DNA of 35,480 nucleotides from Nocardia concava NBRC 100430. GTDB lineage: Bacteria > Actinomycetota > Actinomycetes > Mycobacteriales > Mycobacteriaceae. The notes beneath the pieces were generated by a model that had not been told where the DNA came from, searched no databases, and worked only from the letters and a program-made list of their open reading frames with translations. This document shows, piece by piece, positions 18,800-26,454 of the stretch (positions are counted from its first letter, which is position 1; every line of letters starts with the position of its first letter). The stretch covers positions 1-35,480 of the forward strand of contig NZ_BAFX01000190.1 of the NCBI RefSeq assembly GCF_000308815.1, read 5' to 3'. Position numbers and translations under genes: made by a program.

Positions 18800-19479
18800 T
18801 CCCCGGCATCGACACTCCGGATCGCCGTGGGCGCACGGGTCTGGATCGGCAGGGGCGCGATCTCACCGGCAACCCCCGGGTCCGCATTCGCGATGTGGAG
18901 GTGCTCTCGTGCCACTGGTACGTGTTGCGCAACACCACCTTCGACTACCAGCACAGCGATGGCCACTGGAGCCGCGAACAGCGCGAAACCTACGACCGCG
19001 GCGACGGCGCGACCATCCTGCTCTACAACATCGAGAACCGAACCGTCCTACTCACCCGCCAGTTCCGGCTGCCTGCCTACGTCAACGGCCACCCCGACGG
19101 CATGCTGCTGGAAACCGCGGCCGGACTCCTGGACGGCGACGCCCCGCACGAGGCGATCCGCCGCGAAGCACAAGAAGAAACCGGCCACCGAATCGGCAAG
19201 CCAGAGCCGGTCTTCCAGGTCTACATGAGCCCCGGCTCGGTCACCGAGCGCCTACACTTCTTCGCCGCCCCCTACGACAACACCCGCACCACCTCCGACA
19301 TCCACGGCATCGCCAGCGAGGGCGAGGACATCCAGACCGTGGAAATCCCCTTCGACGACGCACTCAGCATGATCCGCACCGGCGACATCGCCGACGCCAA
19401 AACCATCATGCTGCTGCAATGGGCCGCACTCGACGGACCGTTCCGCCCACACGCGTCCGTCAACGACGGCGCGCACTGA
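18796..19479 (+). CDS. nudK: NudK-type Nudix hydrolase (GDP-mannose hydrolase family)
   Basis: A protein of 227 residues that resembles E. coli NudK along its length: the E. coli segments VYDRGNGATILLYN and ELYMSPGGVTELIHFF are here TYDRGDGATILLYN and QVYMSPGSVTERLHFF. NudK hydrolyses GDP-mannose to GMP and mannose-1-phosphate. The Nudix box is at 110-132 with the metal-binding REAQEETG (123-130) intact. The first Glu of the box (Gx5E) is A116. That position is structural rather than metal-binding, so activity is likely kept. An N-terminal extension of about 28 residues precedes the shared part. It is the last gene of the MarR operon. Why a nucleotide-sugar hydrolase sits there is unclear; another nucleotide substrate is possible. 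Confidence 0.82.
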   Translation: MIPGIDTPDRRGRTGLDRQGRDLTGNPRVRIRDVEVLSCHWYVLRNTTFDYQHSDGHWSREQRETYDRGDGATILLYNIENRTVLLTRQFRLPAYVNGHPDGMLLETAAGLLDGDAPHEAIRREAQEETGHRIGKPEPVFQVYMSPGSVTERLHFFAAPYDNTRTTSDIHGIASEGEDIQTVEIPFDDALSMIRTGDIADAKTIMLLQWAALDGPFRPHASVNDGAH

Positions 19480-19504
19480 ACTCGGGGTTACGTATCCCGA
19501 AGTT
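19479..19504. terminator. Possible bidirectional hairpin between convergent genes
   Basis: AACT-CGGG pairs with CCCG-A-AGTT around a nine-base loop, with one bulged A. It covers the ends of the nudK gene and the convergent dosR-like gene. There is no T-tract. The stem is short, so this is a weak call. Confidence 0.3.
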
Positions 19505-20180
19505 GTGCCGCGTACGCACCGGCCCGGCCGGGGTTGTCGATGCCGAGTTTGCGCATGAGCCGGGCGATGTAGGTGCGGACGGTGTTCTCGGTGAAGAACA
19601 TCCGGCTGGCGATCTGCTTGTTGGTCAAGCCTTCGGCAAGCAACAGCAGGATGGTCATCTCCATGGTCGTCAAACTGGTGAGCAGTGCGCGTTGGTCGCC
19701 GTGGCGGCGGCGGAACTCGTGCATCAGGACCGGTGTCGAGTGGCTGTCGAGGCGCGATTTCCCGGCCGCGATGGCCTTGACCGCGTCGCCGAGGGCCAGT
19801 TCGGTGAGGTCTTTGATCATGTATCCCGCCGCGCCCGCATGGACCGCGTCGAGCATCGCCTCGGGTTCGACCTGCGAGGCCAGGATCAGGCAGCGGGTAA
19901 GAGCGTTGGCGGCCTTGAGGTTTCGGCAGATCCGCAAGCCGTCGCCGTCGGACAGGCGGGGATCGAGGATGACCACATCCGGGGCCAGATCGGACACTAG
20001 CACGAGGGCGCCGTGGACGGTGTCGGCTTCTCCGACGACCGCGATCGTCGGGTCGATTTCGAGTAGATCGGCGATGGCGTCGCGGACGGTGCGGTCCCGG
20101 TCGACGAGAACCACACGCACCGGACGCGGTGTAGTTGCTGGCAGGTCCGGCCTGGCCGTGGTGGTGTGCGTGATGGTCAT
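19488..20180 (-). CDS. DosR/DevR-like response regulator
   Basis: A NarL-family regulator of 230 residues from ATG 20180; GTG 20195 is in frame. It aligns with M. tuberculosis DosR through the linker: CLIL.S....EAMLDA..AGA.GY..KD, then LT..E...L.LLAEGLTNKQIASRMFF.E.TV..Y..RL..KLG. The receiver spans 21-140 with phospho-acceptor D73 and K123 present. DosR's second acidic-pocket Asp is R28 and its switch Thr is A101. The helix-turn-helix is at about 168-225. The DosR base-contacting residues known as K179, K182 and N183 appear as N, R and T (ENTVRTY), which could shift its target sequence. There is a 20-residue N-terminal extension. No histidine kinase is nearby. A Dos-box-like palindrome lies 59 bases upstream, suggesting autoregulation. 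Probably the regulator of the dormancy genes to its right. Confidence 0.85.
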   Translation of the reverse strand: MTITHTTTARPDLPATTPRPVRVVLVDRDRTVRDAIADLLEIDPTIAVVGEADTVHGALVLVSDLAPDVVILDPRLSDGDGLRICRNLKAANALTRCLILASQVEPEAMLDAVHAGAAGYMIKDLTELALGDAVKAIAAGKSRLDSHSTPVLMHEFRRRHGDQRALLTSLTTMEMTILLLLAEGLTNKQIASRMFFTENTVRTYIARLMRKLGIDNPGRAGAYAAQLRDT

Positions 20181-20238
20181 GGCTTCACGATCCACCTTCC
20201 ACCCGTTTGCGGCATCGTGCCGTGAGCCATCGCGGGCA

Positions 20239-20253
20239 AGGACTTTCGCCCTT
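20239..20253 (+). promoter_or_regulatory. Dos-box-like site upstream of the DosR-like gene
   Basis: AGGACTTTCGCCCTT lies inside a longer palindrome with arms CAAGG and CCTTG (20237-20254). It differs at two specified positions from the mycobacterial DosR motif GGGACTTNNGNCCCT. It stands 59 bases before ATG 20180, consistent with autoregulation. Confidence 0.55.
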
Positions 20254-20297
20254 GAAAAGCCCTACGCTCGGTTCTCGGGCGGATAGCCGGCGGACCA

Positions 20298-22098
20298 TCA
20301 GCGCCGGGCGTGCACCTCCGACGCGGCGCGGACGGCGCTTTCGAGCGCGCCCGCGATCCATGCGGGCTTGAGGGTGGTGTGATCGCCCGCGAAATGCACT
20401 CGGCCTTCGACGGTGCGGGTCGCGTGATGCAGTTCGCTCAGCTGATTGGGCATGGGGATGGCGGCCTCGCCGAGGGCGTAGTGGGCTTGCATCCAGCTTT
20501 GTGAGAGCCCGACCCCGGTGAACTCGCGGTGGACCTGGTCGCTGCCGAAGAGGTCCGCCATCCCGTGCAGCGCGTGCTCCACGCGTTCGTCCTGGGTGAG
20601 CGAGTCCCAGCGCATGGCATCGTCGGACCAGGTGTAGCTGGCCAGCACAACGCCGCCGGGTGGCTGGTCGCCGCCGTCGGACGCGTCGACATGAGAGGGA
20701 AAGTAGGTGAATCGATTCGGGTTGTCGGTGACGCAGCCGCCGCCCCGGAAGCCGTGCTCGCCTTGTTCCCAGAATCGAGTCTTGAACTCCAGCAACACTT
20801 TTGTCGCGGCATCCTGGTGTGTGGCGGTGACCGCGCGGCGCTTCGCATACGACAGCGGTGGATCGAACTCACAGAAACGGATGGCGCTCAACGGAATCGC
20901 GACCACCGCATAGTCGGCGTCGATGGTTTGGGTGGAATCGGGGACGCCGGTGGGGACGTCATCCTGGTCGTACTCGCCGACAGTGGTGATCCGGACCCCG
21001 GTATCGCTTTGTTCGAGCCGGGTCATCCGCCGACCCATCCGGATCACCGACCCGAGTGCCGTGGACAGCGTGTCGGTCAGCGTGGCGGTGCCGCCCTCGA
21101 GCTCCCAGTACGTCGCGTCCGGCCGGATCAGCGCATGGTCGACGAGCATCGGGATCACGCCGTAATGCAGCCGGGACGTCAGGTTCTCGAGCGTGCCGAC
21201 GGCCTGAATCTGGGGTAGCTCCCATCCCTGGCGATGCAGGAACTCGAGTGTCGACAACGGTTCGTATTCGGTGAACAACCTGGTCCAGGCGGTGATCTGT
21301 TTGTCGATCGGCTGATCGGCGGGTACCGCGTATTTGCCGACTGCCGCGTCCAGGGCCGCGCGAGTCGTCGTGGAAAAGGACGCGCCACCGAAACCCTTGT
21401 TGATCCGAGTCGGATTCGCCGCGTACTCGGCGCGGGTCACCCGGTCTCCGTTGACGCGGATCAAGGTGTGCCCGGCTGCGGCCGGGAGGCGATATTCGGG
21501 ACCGCCATTGTGATTGGTCCAGGTTTCGCCGGTGAACGACTTGTACGAAATCGCAGGCGCGGAAGCGGGACTCGGCGTGTCGGGGCAACACATCGGCGTT
21601 GTAGAACGGTCGGCGCTTCACCCCGAGCTTGTCGCAGAAGGCCAGCACCAGCGGGTGACTGTCGGGCAATCGCATCGCCCCGGCCTCGGCGTACAACCGC
21701 TTGTCCTCGAACCGACCGCGAAAGGTCTTGACCCGCCCACCGGTCCGATTGCTGTTCGCCTCCAGCACCGTCACCTCGTGCCCGGCGTTCTTCAACAGCC
21801 ACGCGGTCGCCAATCCGGCCGGACCCGCACCGACAACCACGATCCGCTTCGAGCCGGCGGCCTTCGGCAGCCCCTGATCGATGAGGATCTTCAGATAGTC
21901 CAAGGTCAGATCGGAGCCGCCGTCACCGACCTGCAGCATCTCACGAGCCAACTCCTCGCAGGCATCGCGCGCGCCACCGGTACTCGACGCCGGCAACGCG
22001 GACGCGACCGGCCCGCGAAGACCATCGACGGCAGCGCCGACCGCAAGGGCACCGGCAGAGATGAGGAACCCACGCCGCCCAACAGTCCGTTCCGACAT
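20298..22098 (-). pseudogene. Tat-exported flavin L-amino-acid/monoamine oxidase, broken by a one-base frameshift
   Basis: Two adjoining frames together encode one flavin oxidase of about 600 residues. The first frame (22098 down to about 21586) starts with a twin-arginine signal (VGRRGFLIS). It then has the FAD-binding fold IVVVGAGPAGLATAWLLKNAGHEVTVLEA and NRTGGRV, and runs to RRPFYNADVLP. The second frame resumes at PDTPSPASAPAISYKSFTGETW and ends with the FAD-contacting C-terminus GRVHFAGDHTTLKPAWIAGALESAVRAA. Removing one base from the GGGG run at 21582-21585 joins the frames seamlessly, so an extra base there is the simplest explanation. It may be a true recent mutation or a sequencing error, since the rest shows no decay. 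An intact enzyme would oxidise amino acids or amines outside the cell, making hydrogen peroxide and ammonia. A Dos-box-like site lies 121 bases upstream. Confidence 0.82.
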
Positions 22099-22218
22099 GC
22101 CCCTGCGAGTCCTTCCAGTCCGAAAAACCAGCCAGAGGAGAAGGTGGCGACAGCACTAGCAGGAGTTATAGCAAATACTTAGCAAACATAGCCGCATACA
22201 CGCCAACACAACCGGCCA

Positions 22219-22233
22219 AGGATTTCTGTCCCT
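22219..22233 (+). promoter_or_regulatory. Dos-box-like site upstream of the flavin oxidase
   Basis: AGGATTTCTGTCCCT differs at two specified positions from the mycobacterial motif GGGACTTNNGNCCCT. It lies in the gap between the oxidase start (22098) and the end of the small gene at 22243. At 121 bases upstream it is farther than the other sites. Confidence 0.4.
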
Positions 22234-22242
22234 CGACTGGGG

Positions 22243-22503
22243 TCAGGCAACGGCCAGCGCCGCGTCAATGCCAGGGGCGACGGAGTTTTCCGAGAGTCGT
22301 TGCCGAGCAAGACGTTCGCCGAGTTCGGGTAGGGCGCCGACGGGAGTGCCGGCCAGGTCGGACAAGCTCCAGCGCAACACCGATTCGACCTGCGGGCGTG
22401 GCTGTCGGCCGCCGAACTCGAGGCATAGCCGCTCGACCGTCAGCTCGAACATGCGCGGCTCGATGGTCCGCTCCGGCTGCGCGGCAGCATGATTCTTGAT
22501 CAC
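22243..22503 (-). CDS. Small helical protein, possibly a three-helix-bundle domain
   Basis: A protein of 86 residues from GTG 22503, or 69 from ATG 22452. The core FELTVERLCLEFGGRQPRPQVESVLRWSLSDL...LPELGERLARQRL reads as three amphipathic helices. It resembles the three-helix domain that in actinobacteria precedes some tyrosine-phosphatase/arsenate-reductase-like proteins, here alone. That resemblance is from memory and tentative. No catalytic motif is present. The gene diverges from the Acg-like nitroreductase, and a Dos-box-like site lies 36 bases upstream of the GTG, which supports it as a real gene of the dormancy set. Confidence 0.5.
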   Translation of the reverse strand: MIKNHAAAQPERTIEPRMFELTVERLCLEFGGRQPRPQVESVLRWSLSDLAGTPVGALPELGERLARQRLSENSVAPGIDAALAVA

Positions 22504-22538
22504 GCATACAGGGTGCTCGAAGGGTCCGACATCACAGC

Positions 22539-22553
22539 AGAGCCGAAAGACCT
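22539..22553 (-). promoter_or_regulatory. Dos-box-like site upstream of the small helical protein
   Basis: Read on the minus strand: AGGTCTTTCGGCTCT. It shares CTTTCG with the sites at 20239 and 28199. It matches the mycobacterial motif at nine of twelve specified positions and stands 36 bases before GTG 22503. Confidence 0.35.
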
Positions 22554-22638
22554 TTCGCCACGGGCACCAGGGGCCGACACGGACACGGCGCCGGATCGTT
22601 GCTGGTCGGTTGATCGCGGTCGAAGGTCACGACTGTGC

Positions 22639-22653
22639 GGGACGTCGGGCCCT
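22639..22653 (+). promoter_or_regulatory. Dos-box-like site upstream of the Acg-like nitroreductase
   Basis: GGGACGTCGGGCCCT differs at one specified position from the mycobacterial motif GGGACTTNNGNCCCT. It stands 35 bases before ATG 22688. The pattern GGGAC-N3-GGGCCCTG recurs upstream of the next gene at 23711. Confidence 0.55.
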
Positions 22654-22687
22654 GCTCGGTGATCTTGCCGGCGCGAACACTGAAGTC

Positions 22688-23683
22688 ATGACCGCCATGA
22701 ACAGTCCCTCTGTCGCGATCCCGGACCGCCACACGATGCTGGAGGCGATGCGGCGGGCCTCGCGTGCGCCGTCGGTGCACAACACTCAGCCGTGGCGCTG
22801 GGTGTTCGACGGTGATGTCCTGCACCTCTACAGCGATTCGGACCGGCTGCTCACCGTCGCCGATCCGCATGGCCGGCAGATGATCATCAGCTGTGGCGCA
22901 ATGTTGCACCATGCGCGCACCGCGTTCGGCGCGCGCGGCTGGCACACCGATACGGTGCGGTTCCCGAACTCCGCCGAGCCGGAGCATCTGGCCGAAATCC
23001 GTTTCCGGCCTTGGGATTCGCCACCGCCGGGTCTCTACACGCGAGCCGCCGCCATGACCAGTCGGCACACCGACCGGCTGCCCATGGAACCGCCCGAGCA
23101 TTTCGACGAGGTGCTGCGACGCCTGCGTATGCTCGCCTCCCCGCACTACGTGGATCTGGACGCCCTCGCCGAGAACGTGCGTCCGCGTCTGACAGCCGCG
23201 GCCGAGCACGCCACCGCGTTGCGTCATCACGACATGATGTACCAGGCCGAGATCGGCTGGTGGACAGGACATTCGGGGACAGCCGAAGGAGTGCCGCCCG
23301 AGGTGCTGCCATCCGACGCCGAGGCCGCGCGAGTCGATGTCGGGCGTACGTTCCCCTCCGCCCCGCATTCCCTGCGCCGCCCCGAGACGACCGAGGATCA
23401 TGCCCGCCTGGTCGTGCTCAGCACCGAATACGACACCGCGACCGACTGGCTGAGCACCGGCGAGGCGCTCTCGGCGGTGCTGCTCGAATGCACCGCGCTG
23501 GGCTTGTCCACCTGTGCCCTCACCCACATCACCGAACTGCCCGGCGGGCGGAAGATGCTGACCGGCCTCATCCGTGCGACCCGTCAGCCGCAGTTGGTGA
23601 TTCGCATCGGCACCGCTCCCGACCGCGATCCTTGGGTCCCCACGCCGCGCCGGCCGATCCAGGACTTCTTGACCGTCCGCTGA
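22688..23683 (+). CDS. Acg-like nitroreductase-fold protein
   Basis: A protein of 331 residues from ATG 22688 (ATG 22697 is also possible). It resembles the Acg (Rv2032) family, large nitroreductase-fold proteins with two half-domains that belong to the DosR regulon in M. tuberculosis. Visible features are RRASRAPSVHNTQPWRWVFDGDVLHLYSD near residues 18-46, the family's FMN-pocket-like start, SRHTDRLPM near 120, and a C-terminal half with LSTGEALSAVLLECTALGLSTCALTHITELPGGR. Acg itself binds FMN weakly and may sequester it instead of reducing substrates, so enzymatic function is open. A Dos-box-like site lies 35 bases upstream, and the acyl-ACP desaturase gene follows on the same strand with its own site. 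Confidence 0.85.
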   Translation: MTAMNSPSVAIPDRHTMLEAMRRASRAPSVHNTQPWRWVFDGDVLHLYSDSDRLLTVADPHGRQMIISCGAMLHHARTAFGARGWHTDTVRFPNSAEPEHLAEIRFRPWDSPPPGLYTRAAAMTSRHTDRLPMEPPEHFDEVLRRLRMLASPHYVDLDALAENVRPRLTAAAEHATALRHHDMMYQAEIGWWTGHSGTAEGVPPEVLPSDAEAARVDVGRTFPSAPHSLRRPETTEDHARLVVLSTEYDTATDWLSTGEALSAVLLECTALGLSTCALTHITELPGGRKMLTGLIRATRQPQLVIRIGTAPDRDPWVPTPRRPIQDFLTVR

Positions 23684-23710
23684 ACGCGAGATCGAAATCC
23701 CTTTCCGATG

Positions 23711-23725
23711 GGGACCTTGGGCCCT
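23711..23725 (+). promoter_or_regulatory. Dos-box-like site upstream of the desaturase
   Basis: GGGACCTTGGGCCCT differs at one specified position from the mycobacterial motif GGGACTTNNGNCCCT. It lies in the gap after the nitroreductase, 70 bases before GTG 23795. It is the best match in the window together with the site at 22639. Confidence 0.55.
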
Positions 23726-23794
23726 GTTCCAGCCCGCCGCGGCGCGCAACCGTGGGCACGGCCCATTCATCGGACAGGAAGGCGGACAACCTCC

Positions 23795-24754
23795 GTGGTA
23801 CGCGAGCTGACGCAACGCGAGATCCTCGTCGAACTCGAACCGACTGCCGGGCAGGCGCTGGATCGGCACCTGTCGGTGTTCAAGGATTGGCATCCGCACG
23901 ACTACGTACCCTGGGACGACGGCCGCAATTTCGCGCGGCTGGGCGGAACCGACTGGGACCCCGACCAATCCCGGCTCAACGAGGTCGCCAAGGCGGCGCT
24001 GGTCACCAACCTGCTCACCGAGGACAATCTGCCCTCCTACCACCGCGAGATCGCCGAGAACTTCTCCCGCGACGGCGCCTGGGGCACCTGGGTGGGCCGC
24101 TGGACCGCCGAGGAGAACCGGCACAGCGTCGTGCTGCGCGACTACCTGGTGGTGACCCGCGGCGTCGACCCGGTCGCGCTGGAGAACGACCGGATGGCGC
24201 ACATGACACAGGGTTTCGCCGCACCGGTGGATCCGGCCACCGCCGCGGCGCACGCCGGATTCCTGTATTCGGTGGCCTATGTCAGCTTCCAGGAACTCGC
24301 CACCCGTATCAGCCACCGCAATACCGCGCAGTTCTGTGACGATCCGATCGCCGACAGCATCATGCAGCGGCTGGCTCTCGACGAGAACCTGCACATGATC
24401 TTCTACCGCACGCTCTGCGGCGCCGCCCTGGATCTGGTCCCCGACCAGGCGATGGAGGCGATCGATCTGATCGTGCGGAACTTCCGGATGCCGGGCGCCG
24501 GTATGCCCAACTTCCGCCGCAACGGCGTCTTGATGGCCAAGCACGGCGTCTACGACCTGCGCCAGCATTACGAGGACGTGCTGCTGCCGGTGCTACGGCA
24601 TTGGAATATCTTGGGCCGCAACGATTTCGGACCGCGCGGTGAACAAGCACGGGAACGGCTGGTCGCCTATCTGCACAATCTCGAGCAGGTGCAGATCCCC
24701 CGCTTCGAAGAGCAGCGCGACCGCGCCTTGGCCCGCGAGCGCGCCCGGGTCTGA
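23795..24754 (+). CDS. Acyl-ACP desaturase (soluble diiron, DesA type)
   Basis: A protein of 319 residues from GTG 23795; an in-frame ATG at 23708 abuts the regulatory site and is unlikely. Soluble desaturases insert a double bond into acyl chains on acyl carrier protein, using O2 and ferredoxin at a diiron centre. All six expected ligands are visible: E76 (LLTEDNLPSYH), E107 and H110 (EENRH), E167 (SFQELATRISHRN), E197 and H200 (DENLH). The family is expanded in mycobacteria and nocardiae (DesA1, DesA2), where it feeds mycolic acid synthesis. A Dos-box-like site lies upstream, which would place an oxygen-using enzyme under hypoxia control. The gene ends just before a strong hairpin. Confidence 0.9.
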   Translation: MVRELTQREILVELEPTAGQALDRHLSVFKDWHPHDYVPWDDGRNFARLGGTDWDPDQSRLNEVAKAALVTNLLTEDNLPSYHREIAENFSRDGAWGTWVGRWTAEENRHSVVLRDYLVVTRGVDPVALENDRMAHMTQGFAAPVDPATAAAHAGFLYSVAYVSFQELATRISHRNTAQFCDDPIADSIMQRLALDENLHMIFYRTLCGAALDLVPDQAMEAIDLIVRNFRMPGAGMPNFRRNGVLMAKHGVYDLRQHYEDVLLPVLRHWNILGRNDFGPRGEQARERLVAYLHNLEQVQIPRFEEQRDRALARERARV

Positions 24755-24759
24755 ATGCC

Positions 24760-24791
24760 CGCGGGCCGGGCGGTGATCCGCCCGGCCCGCG
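24760..24791. terminator. Strong hairpin, likely bidirectional terminator
   Basis: CGCGGGCCGGGCGG and its exact complement CCGCCCGGCCCGCG flank a TGAT loop: a perfect 14-base-pair stem. It starts six bases after the desaturase stop and lies before the end of the convergent universal stress gene. There is no T-tract, which is common for actinobacterial terminators. Confidence 0.65.
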
Positions 24792-24826
24792 AAGCGCGAC
24801 CGGTCGGATCACCGGTCACCGGTTAC

Positions 24827-25750
24827 TCATTCGTCCGCGTGCACGACCATCACCGGGCAGTGCGCGTGCTGCACCAGCGAGTGCGCGGTGGAACCCAGCA
24901 GCAGGCCGACGAAGCCGCCGCGGCCGCGATTGCCGACCACGATCAGCTGGGCGAGCTTGGACCATTCCTGCAGCTGCGCGGCCGGGTTGCTGACGTAGAC
25001 GCGGCGGATCACGCTGACGTCCGGGTACTTCTCCTGCCATCCGGCCAGCCGTTCGGAGAGTACCGATTCCTCCACGGTCTCGACGTCGTCGAGGGCCGGC
25101 ATCCCCTGGTCACCGGCGAATATGCCCGCACTCCAGTCGCTCCAGATGTGCACGGCCACCAGGTTCGCGCCGCGTTCGGACGCCTCGGCGAAGGCGGCGG
25201 CGATGGCCGGTTCGCTGACCGGGCCGCAATCGATGCCGACCACCACGGGCCCGGAAGCATGAACCGCGTTGTCCGCCTCGGGATCCGGGCGCACGACGAT
25301 CACATTGCCGCTGGCGTGCGCGGTCACCGACAGCAGTGTCGAGCCCAGATGGGCGAGGGTTCCGGCGTTTCCGGTCGCGCCGATCACCACGGCGTAGGCC
25401 GTCGCGCTGAGGTCGGTCAGCAGCCCGGCTGACGAGTCGTTGTAGAGATGCTCGCTCACCCGCAGATCCGGGTGCGCGGCCTGAGCGATCTCGCGCGCGT
25501 GGCGGATCACCTCCCGGCCCTTCCCCCGAACCGCATCGATCACCGCCGGGGTCACCACCGCGTACGGGCCCACGATCGCACTGGTGCCCACCAGATCGAG
25601 ACCGTGGATCAGCTGCAGCTCCCGATCCCGGCTCGCCGCGAGGTCGGCCGCCCAGCGCACGGCGATGTCCGATCCCGGCGAACCGTCCACTCCCACAACC
25701 ACTCCCGCGGATGCCAGGTGGTGCGGGTCGTCATATTCGTGCTCGGTCAT
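24827..25750 (-). CDS. Universal stress protein, tandem USP domains (USP1)
   Basis: A protein of 307 residues. ATG 25750 is chosen because GGGAG stands seven bases upstream; the frame extends to 25804. It has two USP domains (about 14-155 and 165-307), each opening with a VVGVDGSP/VVGIDCGP-type strand. The second domain keeps the full ATP-binding pattern Gx2Gx9GS (GNRGRGGFVGLLLGS). The first has GATGNAGTLAHLGS, one residue short, so ATP binding there may be weak. Tandem USPs such as Rv2623, Rv1996 and Rv2005c are DosR-regulon members that bind ATP and slow growth. It converges on the desaturase gene and has a weaker Dos-box-like site 97 bases upstream. Confidence 0.9.
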   Translation of the reverse strand: MTEHEYDDPHHLASAGVVVGVDGSPGSDIAVRWAADLAASRDRELQLIHGLDLVGTSAIVGPYAVVTPAVIDAVRGKGREVIRHAREIAQAAHPDLRVSEHLYNDSSAGLLTDLSATAYAVVIGATGNAGTLAHLGSTLLSVTAHASGNVIVVRPDPEADNAVHASGPVVVGIDCGPVSEPAIAAAFAEASERGANLVAVHIWSDWSAGIFAGDQGMPALDDVETVEESVLSERLAGWQEKYPDVSVIRRVYVSNPAAQLQEWSKLAQLIVVGNRGRGGFVGLLLGSTAHSLVQHAHCPVMVVHADE

Positions 25751-25846
25751 TGTCAGCTCCCGGCGATGTGATTCCGTGGGCGGCGGATCACCGCCCACTC
25801 TCACGGTATGGATCAGCGGGTGCCGGGCACTGCGGCCGATCGTCCC

Positions 25847-25861
25847 CGGACCGAAGGCCCA
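25847..25861 (+). promoter_or_regulatory. Weak Dos-box-like site upstream of USP1
   Basis: CGGACCGAAGGCCCA lies 97 bases before the USP1 ATG. It fits the mycobacterial motif at eight of twelve specified positions, but its GGACCGAAG word is identical to that in the site at 32544 ahead of USP4. Confidence 0.35.
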
Positions 25862-25900
25862 AAGGCCGCGTGCGCGCGGGCCGGATGCCGTCGCGCTCGG

Positions 25901-26356
25901 TCAGCTCGCCTCGGCCTCGACCGCGCCGCGCTCGACCAGCCGGACGCCGGTGACCAGGGTCGGCTCGATAGCGACGATCGTGTCCATGAGTCCGTCGATC
26001 CAGGGCCGCAATACCCGGTTGTAGCGGGCGATCTGCATGGGATCGGTGACCGTGCGCGCGATTCCGGTGACCACGACCGACCACCCCAGACGGTTCGCGT
26101 AGTCGATCTCGTCGGCCTCGTAGGCGACCACCACTTCGGAGTCCGCCCGTACGGCGGAGGTGAGCCGGGAGCTCAGACGGCTGCGGATCACCACGAGCTC
26201 ACCGTCGACGATGTGATTCACCGGCCGGATCGCGGGCAAGGCGTCACGGCTGAACACGACCCGCCCGAACGGCACACCCGCCAGCAGGCGCAGCGACTCG
26301 TCCCGCGTCAGATTCACCATGCTGCGCGCGGGTTCGCCGGCGTCGAAGCCATCCAT
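25901..26356 (-). CDS. Pyridoxamine 5'-phosphate oxidase-like split-barrel FMN protein
   Basis: A protein of 151 residues. ATG 26356 is preferred over ATG 26374 because GGGAGG stands seven bases ahead of it. The fold is recognisable from SLRLLAGVPFGRVVFSRDALPAIRPVNHIVDGELVVIRSR, then VVVAYEADEIDYANRLGWSVVVTGIA and RPWIDG. This is the typical order of the flavin-binding split barrel (PNPOx-like). Related small proteins such as Rv3129 belong to the DosR regulon. They bind FMN or F420 and may reduce quinones or other electrophiles. True pyridoxamine phosphate oxidase activity is unlikely. It stands alone between the ABC exporter and USP1, with its own Dos-box-like site 67 bases upstream. Confidence 0.87.
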   Translation of the reverse strand: MDGFDAGEPARSMVNLTRDESLRLLAGVPFGRVVFSRDALPAIRPVNHIVDGELVVIRSRLSSRLTSAVRADSEVVVAYEADEIDYANRLGWSVVVTGIARTVTDPMQIARYNRVLRPWIDGLMDTIVAIEPTLVTGVRLVERGAVEAEAS

Positions 26357-26422
26357 CTCCGAACCTCCCGTCATCGGATGCCTTCTCTACCCCATAGCAC
26401 CACGCGAATCGCCGTGCTCGAC

Positions 26423-26437
26423 AGAGGCAAATGTCCT
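26423..26437 (-). promoter_or_regulatory. Dos-box-like site upstream of the split-barrel FMN protein
   Basis: Read on the minus strand: AGGACATTTGCCTCT, inside a palindrome with arms GAGG and CCTC. It lies in the gap after the ABC permease, 67 bases before ATG 26356. Confidence 0.4.
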
Positions 26438-26454
26438 CGACGATCCCGATGGAC

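Noticed and set aside
21582..21600. Programmed ribosomal frameshift in the flavin oxidase
   Set aside because: There is no classical slippery heptamer with a downstream structure that I can see. A single extra G explains the break more simply, and homologues of this oxidase are made from one frame.
22532..24568. A 678-codon minus-strand open frame across the nitroreductase and desaturase
   Set aside because: It spans two well-supported genes and their gap, has no domain, and is rich in Gly, Arg, His and Gln as expected of a shadow frame.
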